DNA from: JAVMKJ01 sp031732875
GTDB lineage: Bacteria > Pseudomonadota > Gammaproteobacteria > Competibacterales > Competibacteraceae
Direction: 5' to 3'
DNA length: 39,294 nt
Assembly (NCBI GenBank): GCA_031732875.1
Contig: JAVMKL010000055.1
Span: 1 to 39,294, forward strand
Numbering within the stretch: the stretch's first letter is position 1; each line of letters begins with the position of its first letter. A program made the position numbers and the translations under genes. The notes under the pieces are model-generated. The model worked only from the letters and a program-made list of their open reading frames with translations, had not been told where the DNA came from and made no database searches. Shown here one piece after another: positions 34,735-39,294 of this stretch.

Positions 34735-35514
34735 TTAGCCGCCGCTTGCTTTCAACAGACCCCAAGTCCTTGGGCCGACCACGCCATCGGGATTCAGCCC
34801 GTGGCGCGTTTGAAAGTCAATGACGGCATCCTTGGTGTGGTCGCCGAAGTCGCCGTCCACGAGAACCGCGAAGCCAGCCTCGACCAATGCATTCTGAAGA
34901 TCCTCAACCTCTCCACCTTTGTCGCCAAAACGAAGGGTTGGGTTATTTGCCACAGGCATAGGGCTGTCAATCCAGATCGCTTTTGCCTTCGCAAGATAGC
35001 GTTTTCGGTCGGGGAGCCCATTGGTACCGCCGTTGATGGTCTTGGTGACGGCGACCACATCATCGCGATCCGCCAGGCGGTTGATGTTCCTGCGCCGCCA
35101 GTAGGAGATGGCGGACAGCAGCGCCCACGGGAATTCTTCCAGCTTGGCGGGATCGGCCTCGAAGTCAGGCGCACCCGGCATGATCTGGCGAATGTCGTCT
35201 GTTGCCAGATGATAATTCGCTCGTCCTGTCGTCTGGATCAACCCTCTTCCGCGATAGCGAGGGCCATCACCGGGCTGTGTGTTACCGAGACTTGCCCGTC
35301 CCTCGTAGGCGTTGCCGGAAGCGAACTCGCGCGTTACGCCGAAGTGAGCGCTCTCGTGCGCGAGCTGCGCCATGAAATGACAGAGGCGGAGCGGCGTATT
35401 GATTCCTCCATTCGTGATGAATTGCTGGTTATTCACGATTCCGTCGATGATCCGCTGGGTGGCAGTTGGTGACATTTCCTTGATGTCAGCTGGGTCGATT
35501 TGCATGTTTTTCAT
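34735..35514 (-). CDS. GH19-type lysin/chitinase with peptidoglycan-binding domain
   Basis: The product is 259 aa. The N-terminal two thirds is a GH19 fold: CHFMAQLAHESAHFGV (Glu54, the likely catalytic acid), RYRGRGLIQTTGRANYHLA, and PWALLSAISYWRRRNINRLAD. A PG_binding_1 domain follows at about 190-255 (LRFGDKGGEVEDLQNALVEAG, DGDFGDHTKDAVIDFQ, GLNPDGVVGPRTWGLL). This architecture is common among phage endolysins and bacterial peptidoglycan hydrolases of the GH19 family. No signal peptide is present, which fits an endolysin or toxin cargo more than a simple secreted chitinase. GAGAGG upstream supports the start. No holin-like neighbour is obvious, although the next gene upstream encodes a membrane protein. 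Confidence 0.85.
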   Translation of the reverse strand: MKNMQIDPADIKEMSPTATQRIIDGIVNNQQFITNGGINTPLRLCHFMAQLAHESAHFGVTREFASGNAYEGRASLGNTQPGDGPRYRGRGLIQTTGRANYHLATDDIRQIMPGAPDFEADPAKLEEFPWALLSAISYWRRRNINRLADRDDVVAVTKTINGGTNGLPDRKRYLAKAKAIWIDSPMPVANNPTLRFGDKGGEVEDLQNALVEAGFAVLVDGDFGDHTKDAVIDFQTRHGLNPDGVVGPRTWGLLKASGG

Positions 35515-35667
35515 GGTTTTCCCTCTCTGTAGGACAATTGAAGTACGCGCATCTCGGCCAAGCCTGTCGCTCGGGCAGGCTAATAGGCCGGAACACGCGG
35601 GTTGCTCTCTCTTCTCCAGCAGGCACTTTCGGCCATGCCAGGATTGGGATACTTCATCGACACAAGA

Positions 35668-37131
35668 TTATTGTTGTACCGGCGGGCCGGGGATGGTGGG
35701 CGAGCGCTCCGGCCACTTGAAGCCGAGGTAGGTACCGGCACTGATCCCCATCAAGCCGAGCATGGTCAAGTCAAAGTCCGTCATCACGAAGTTGCGCACC
35801 AACTCGATGATGAAGACGACGCCCAAGAGCAGGGTGGCGACGAGCATCTGCCAACGGTAGAAGGTATCGCCGCCTTGCATATCGGTGAGTACGTCTTTCA
35901 AACGGGACTTCGATACGGGCGGCAGCTTGCTCGGCGGTTGCCGGTTGTCGATTGCGTAACCGATGCCAGCCGTGGTGACGCTGATCCCGATCAGCCATAA
36001 GACGCTCTCTGGAATCTTGAACAGCGTACCTGTGGCAATGTACATCAGGGCGACACCGCCAATAACGATGAGAAACCACCACGCCATTTGCAACCGGCCG
36101 AGGCTATAGGGAGGCAGACGATTTTTGATTTCCGGCCTGTTAATCATGGCCTCAAAATCATCCGCTTTATCAAATGGGTTGACCGAATCGGAAATGCCGG
36201 CTTCCTTCATTTCTTTTACCAACCGCGCCGCCCGACGTTTATTCTCACTGTACGGAGTGTAGACTTCAGCTAGTTTCCTATCGGCATTTTCGATGCCCTT
36301 GTTTTCCAATTCAGTCGCCAGCGCCTGCGATAGACTTTCTTGTTGCTTCTCGTTCTCTTCGTTCAAAATGTTATTGATCCGCGTAATGGGATTATCAATG
36401 CCTTTGGTCATCATTTCGGTGATCAATCTGCGGCGGAGCGCGCATTCCTGCCGCCTTTTATCGCGGAAATCCTCCATCTGGGCGCGGAAGTAGCGCTCGG
36501 CGCACAGCGTGCTGTCACGCAGTGTGTTCGTCTTTCGCAGCCAGATTAGCCAGGCGAGCAGGCAGCCGACGATCACGAGCGGTATCCACCAGTGACTCGG
36601 GTACTTGCGGACGATGACTTCAGACACCGCCGGCAACGTACCTGCCGGCGGCGGCGCAAAGCGAACGGGCGTGCCGTCCGCGGCGAGCAGTCCCACATCG
36701 ACTTTGTCGGCAGCGTTGCGCTGGTCGAAAATTCGCATCCACGCCGCGCGGCGTTCGTCCTCGTAATCGAGGTCGTAGGTGAGCCGCAGCATGCTGCCGT
36801 TCGGCGAGGGCGCCGTCCGCGCACCGCCGGCGGTTTGGCCGTCGGTCGGCGCGCAGTTGCCGACGACGGCCACGGCGCACGGCGCTTTGGCGATCATGAC
36901 GCCGCCCAGCGCTAACTGCCATGTCGGCACCTCGTTGACGCGGCCTTCCGGTACGCACAAGGTAAGCTTTAGTGGGCTGCCAATACTGACCCCTGATGAA
37001 TCGATTGACTGCAGGAGTACCGGAGCCGGGTTCTCGGCCGCACGCAGCGTTCCATGCGGGTAGAGGACCAGCAGGCTTGTTGTCACCAGTGCCGACGCTG
37101 TTATCATCCGGGCGCGACTGACTAACCGCAT
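35668..37131 (-). CDS. Multi-pass membrane protein of unknown function (487 aa)
   Basis: GGAGG 6 nt before the ATG supports the start. Layout: a signal-like N-terminus (ITASALVTTSLLVLYP), an extracytoplasmic beta-rich region of about 150 aa with two or three Cys (residues about 30-180), one membrane helix (WWIPLVIVGCLLAWLIWL), a long charged helical, probably cytoplasmic region (about 200-345, rich in Arg, Glu, Asn and Lys), and four C-terminal helices (LIVIGGVALMYIATGTLF; LWLIGISVTTAGIGYAI; LVATLLLGVVFIIELV; LTMLGLMGISAGTYLGFKW). I do not recognise a family. It precedes the GH19 lysin gene by 153 bp on the same strand and may be its transport or sensing partner. Confidence 0.7.
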   Translation of the reverse strand: MRLVSRARMITASALVTTSLLVLYPHGTLRAAENPAPVLLQSIDSSGVSIGSPLKLTLCVPEGRVNEVPTWQLALGGVMIAKAPCAVAVVGNCAPTDGQTAGGARTAPSPNGSMLRLTYDLDYEDERRAAWMRIFDQRNAADKVDVGLLAADGTPVRFAPPPAGTLPAVSEVIVRKYPSHWWIPLVIVGCLLAWLIWLRKTNTLRDSTLCAERYFRAQMEDFRDKRRQECALRRRLITEMMTKGIDNPITRINNILNEENEKQQESLSQALATELENKGIENADRKLAEVYTPYSENKRRAARLVKEMKEAGISDSVNPFDKADDFEAMINRPEIKNRLPPYSLGRLQMAWWFLIVIGGVALMYIATGTLFKIPESVLWLIGISVTTAGIGYAIDNRQPPSKLPPVSKSRLKDVLTDMQGGDTFYRWQMLVATLLLGVVFIIELVRNFVMTDFDLTMLGLMGISAGTYLGFKWPERSPTIPGPPVQQ

Positions 37132-37629
37132 TCGATCCTCCAGACTTCTGGTCTACTTCCTACCTATTTGCCAAAATCTGCCATGGTTGAAAAACTATTT
37201 GATTTAAATAGACTTTACCAGCGGTATAACTTCATCATCAGCTCTTCGGCCCTCGAACTCCGCCATGTTCGCCGTCCCCCCGCAGCGGGTCCGGCGCCAC
37301 CAGGCATCTTTGATACCGGGGCATCTTCCATGCCACAGCCGCACTCGATGCGGATGTTGTGATTGGTAAAGAGGTTATCGGTGCTGGTTCATTGATTCGA
37401 GCGCCGCGATGATTTCCATTTGAAACCTGGAAATTGCACGCCATTTCAGCTTGAAACATGCATCTATGAATCAACAAGAACCGCCCGGCGCGCCGGACGG
37501 TCACCGCGCCAAAGTCGAATGGCGCTTTGCCAAAGCCTGATGCCTCCCGATTTCCAGGATTCCAAGCTCCGGCTTGCCCTACCCCAAACACCTGCCAGCC
37601 CTCATCCGTGTAGCGGCAAGGCTATCCGC
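37132..37629. other. Intergenic stretch with transposon-end-like short repeats
   Basis: No gene is supported. At about 37407-37460 there are overlapping motifs (TTTCCATTTGAAACCTGGAAA, a short stem, and CCATTTCAGCTTGAAACA) that look like repeated binding sites at the end of an insertion sequence. The left part is AT-rich and probably contains the promoter for the membrane-protein gene ending at 35668. Confidence 0.4.
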
Positions 37630-37848
37630 TCAGATTCCCGCCAACTCCTGCAACACCCCCGCCTCGATCAACGCCTCAAAATGCCGGGTCAGCACTTCCG
37701 CGATGGCGGGTACGCGAACCAGCAGGCCGACTTCGATGTTGCGCGCCTGCGCGGCTTCGGTGAAGTTGGTGGAGGACACGAACGCCAGCCGCCGATCCAC
37801 TACGACACATTGGGCGTGCAAGCTGGCGCGGCGGGTGGCGCGGGTTCG
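37630..37848 (-). pseudogene. DrmC-like phospholipase D C-terminal remnant
   Basis: This frame gives RRASLHAQCVVVDRRLAFVS, then STNFTEAAQARNIEVGLLVR and a short helical tail to the stop at 37630. The block is the second HxKx4D motif of PLD-family proteins with the S-x-NFTEAAQ-x-RNIEVG signature seen in DISARM DrmC and related PLD nucleases. The motif Lys is Gln here (HAQCVVVD). Everything before the motif is missing, and the sequence directly upstream belongs to another gene in another frame. It is a deletion remnant. Confidence 0.65.
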
Positions 37849-37849
37849 A

Positions 37850-38036
37850 GCATATCGGCTTCGTCGTCGGCGTCGATGTCGCCGCAGTGGTCGTGGCTGG
37901 CGTTGCGCAGTGCGAGAAGCCCGGTCGGATACCAGCGGTTGGGTGCCTGATCCAGCAATTCGTCGGATAAGGCAGGACCGACCAGGTCCCGGCGCAGGGC
38001 GTCGATGAGGTGGGAGCGACGCTCAGGGCAATCGCG
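37850..38036 (-). pseudogene. DrmA-like helicase, N-terminal remnant
   Basis: The frame reads RSHLIDALRRDLVGPALSDE, LLDQAPNRWYPTGLLAL and an acidic stretch (DIDADDEADMLEPAP). The pattern L-x-x-AL-x-x-DLVGP, LP/D-x-(A/S)-P-x-RWY-x-TG followed by an acidic region is how DISARM DrmA helicases begin, as I remember the family. The helicase domains are missing, the original start codon is gone (a transposase end abuts at 38037), and the frame runs into the DrmC-like piece. In DISARM, drmA-drmB-drmC lie in this order on one strand, so a deletion could have fused the start of drmA to the end of drmC. Confidence 0.5.
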
Positions 38037-38750
38037 CTATGCGGTAGCCGAACTGGGTTGGCCGAGGAGCAAACGCAACCGGTAGTCATCGCTGAGAGCG
38101 GCACGGAGTTTGCGGCGGCGAATGCGGTCGCGCGATGGGCCGTTGTGGCGCAACACATTCAGGGCCATGCGGCGGATCACGGCCAAGTTTTCCGCCGAGT
38201 GGTCGCGGCGAGTCCGACAGGCGTCTTCCCCAAATTGGACATCCAAGACCCAGTGCTGTTGATTTTCGATGCCCCAGTGCTGGCGCACCGTGGCCGCGAA
38301 CCGGCCTTGATCCACCGACGAACAGAGGAAATAGCGGCATTCGGTACTGACTTGATCAGCGATCCTCCGCGTCGACTCGACCCGCCCGACGGCCTGGAGT
38401 CCGGCCCAGTCCGGTTTGGCCTCCAGCCAGTCGATCTGGCTGCTCAGGACATGGCGGCGGATTGCGATCCGACCGTGGTCTTTCTCCACCGCTTCCTGGA
38501 CCGGCAGGCGTCCGCACGCGACTTCGGTATCGAGCCAGCGCCGGACGTCCTGGCACCAGGTGGGAGGGTTGTCTTTCAACGCCAAGACGTCATCCGCACC
38601 GGCGTCGATGATGGTTTGCGCCATCGCTTTCTGACAGCCCATCTCATCCGTCGATACCACCGCCCCCTGGAGGTCGAGCAACTTCAGCCGCTCGGGAGTT
38701 GGGAACACATATTGTTCCCGATGAAAGCCACTCTCCTGGAACGGGAACAA
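38037..38750 (-). pseudogene. ISAs1-family transposase, N-terminally truncated
   Basis: About 237 codons are left of a protein that is normally about 370-380 aa. Clear family blocks are LKLLDLQGAVVSTDEMGCQK (a catalytic Asp), IIDAGADDVLALKDNPP, HGRIAIRRH, STECRYFLCSS, VRQHWGIENQQHWVLDVQFGEDACRTR (catalytic Glu region) and LAVIRRMALNVLRH. The N-terminal 130-140 residues are missing: residues before FPTPERLKLLDL do not look like the family, and a MITE lies 4 bp beyond the frame's start. The stop at 38037 directly abuts the DrmA-like remnant. It is inactive on its own. Confidence 0.85.
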
Positions 38751-38754
38751 ATTA

Positions 38755-38903
38755 TACCATTTCCGAATAGATATCGAGCTTTTGGCGGCTTTTAGTAGGT
38801 TGGGCCGAACGTCGTGAAGCCCAACATCCCGACCTGTTGTTGGGCAACGCTATGCTTTTGCCCAACCTACGCCAAACGACATAAAACCTATACGGAATTG
38901 GTA
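38755..38903. mobile_element. MITE copy 2 (149 bp, TTA target duplication)
   Basis: The element starts TACCATTTCCGAATAG and ends CTATACGGAATTGGTA; these are imperfect inverted repeats (TACCAnTTCCGnATAG). TTA lies directly outside both ends (38752-38754 and 38904-38906). The interior holds GTAGGTTGGGC...GCCCAACCTAC. It matches 1768-1980 throughout, but that copy has an extra 57-bp and a 7-bp insertion. It sits between the transposase remnant and the mnmE terminator. Confidence 0.88.
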
Positions 38904-38957
38904 TTAGGGAACAAATTTAGGCGGATTCAGGTGGAACGTGCAAGACACTTTAGGAAC

Positions 38958-38982
38958 AAAAAACCCGCTTTTACGCGGGCTT
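38958..38982 (-). terminator. Rho-independent terminator of mnmE
   Basis: On the minus strand, AAGCCCGC-gtaaaa-GCGGGTTTTTTG: a 5-6 bp GC stem followed by six T residues, about 45 bp after the mnmE stop. Confidence 0.85.
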
Positions 38983-39025
38983 GAGGAGATTTTATGGAAG
39001 ACTTCGGACCATGCCGGAAGTTTCG

Positions 39026-39294
39026 CTATTTTCCGATGCAAAAACTGGAAAAAATCCGCGTTAGCAAATCATCGGAGGTGAATTCCCCGGTAATCTCCGA
39101 CAGAGCGTTCTGGGCATAACGCAACTCCTCCGCCGCCAGTTCCCCGGCGCGGGCCGCCAGCTGACCGTCAGCCGCCGCCAGCGCTCCCGCCGCCCGATCC
39201 AGCGCGTCCAGATGCCGACGGCGGGCCATCAGGCTGCCCTCGCCACCGTGATAGCCCATGCAGGTCTTCAAATGCTCGCGCAGCAGTTCCAATC
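39026..39294 (-). CDS. mnmE: tRNA modification GTPase MnmE, C-terminal part
   Basis: The frame is open to the right edge of the window, so the N-terminal and G domains lie outside it. The 88 visible residues are the last helical segment of MnmE: LELLREHLKTCMGYHGGEGS, ARRRHLDALDRAAGAL, AEELRYAQNALSEITGEFTSDDLLTRIFSSFCIGK. The terminal CIGK with its conserved Cys is the MnmE signature end. With MnmG it forms the 5-carboxymethylaminomethyl group on U34 of certain tRNAs. A terminator follows at 38958-38982. It is a core gene that marks the right border of the accessory segment. Confidence 0.97.
   Translation of the reverse strand, partial: LELLREHLKTCMGYHGGEGSLMARRRHLDALDRAAGALAAADGQLAARAGELAAEELRYAQNALSEITGEFTSDDLLTRIFSSFCIGK

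Noticed and set aside
37238..37591. 117-codon minus-strand frame before the DISARM remnant
   Set aside because: No ribosome site and no family motif, and it runs over transposon-end-like repeats.
38701..38719. GGGAACacatattGTTCCC palindrome as an operator
   Set aside because: It lies inside the transposase remnant frame and the GGGAACA motif recurs several times around it. It is more likely insertion-sequence debris than a regulator site.

Overview
The window looks like a GC-rich gammaproteobacterial chromosome. The core genes (rluB, fmdB, a yciK-type reductase, the 3' end of mnmE, an elongator tRNA-Met) and the codon bias fit that class. A Competibacter/Contendobacter-like lineage is possible, but that is only an impression. 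No plasmid or phage backbone is visible.

Layout. (1) About 1-11.6 kb is a decaying accessory region, mostly read from the minus strand. It holds a possible SleB-like hydrolase, two tyrosine-recombinase fragments, a miniature inverted-repeat element (MITE), a palindrome cluster, a DUF4062/TPR protein cut by an in-frame TAG, a broken YdjM-like gene, an intact DinJ/YafQ-type toxin-antitoxin pair with operator palindromes, a P-loop NTPase ruined by frameshifts and a TGA, an intact histone-deacetylase-like amidohydrolase, a broken Kef-type antiporter end, a cluster of helically spaced 12-bp repeats, an unrecognised four-gene set, and an Asp/Glu racemase remnant. (2) 11.8-15.8 kb is core-like: UspA, a DUF4124 protein, a squalene/phytoene-synthase relative lacking its key aspartates, a YciK-like reductase, rluB and fmdB. 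(3) 15.9-25.9 kb is a carbohydrate locus: lipoprotein binding protein, two permeases, a large secreted discoidin-domain six-hairpin glycosidase and a GH94-type phosphorylase, with no ATPase gene. (4) 25.9-31.5 kb is a signalling and transport unit: a Cache-domain histidine kinase and a sigma-54 response regulator, then an excellent sigma-54 promoter, a Cys-rich protein with only a HisKA domain, and an OFA-family (oxalate/formate/lactate-type) transporter ending in a strong terminator. (5) 31.6-32.4 kb has tRNA-Met and a secreted SNase whose Excalibur domain is cut off by an in-frame TGA. (6) 32.7-37.1 kb has four minus-strand genes, at least two of them for envelope or secreted proteins: an M6 metalloprotease, a small secreted protein, a GH19/peptidoglycan-binding lysin and a multi-pass membrane protein. 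(7) 37.6-38.9 kb is a scar: a probable DISARM remnant (drmA start joined to drmC end), a truncated ISAs1-family transposase and a second MITE copy. The window ends in the 3' part of mnmE.

The most notable signals are four. One is the sigma-54 circuit with an ATPase-less HisKA protein. The second is the MITE family, whose two copies have clear 3-bp TNA target duplications (TGA and TTA). The third is the DISARM scar. The fourth is a set of three genes each cut by one in-frame stop with homology continuing in frame. Some breaks could be sequencing or assembly errors, which cannot be judged from one sequence.
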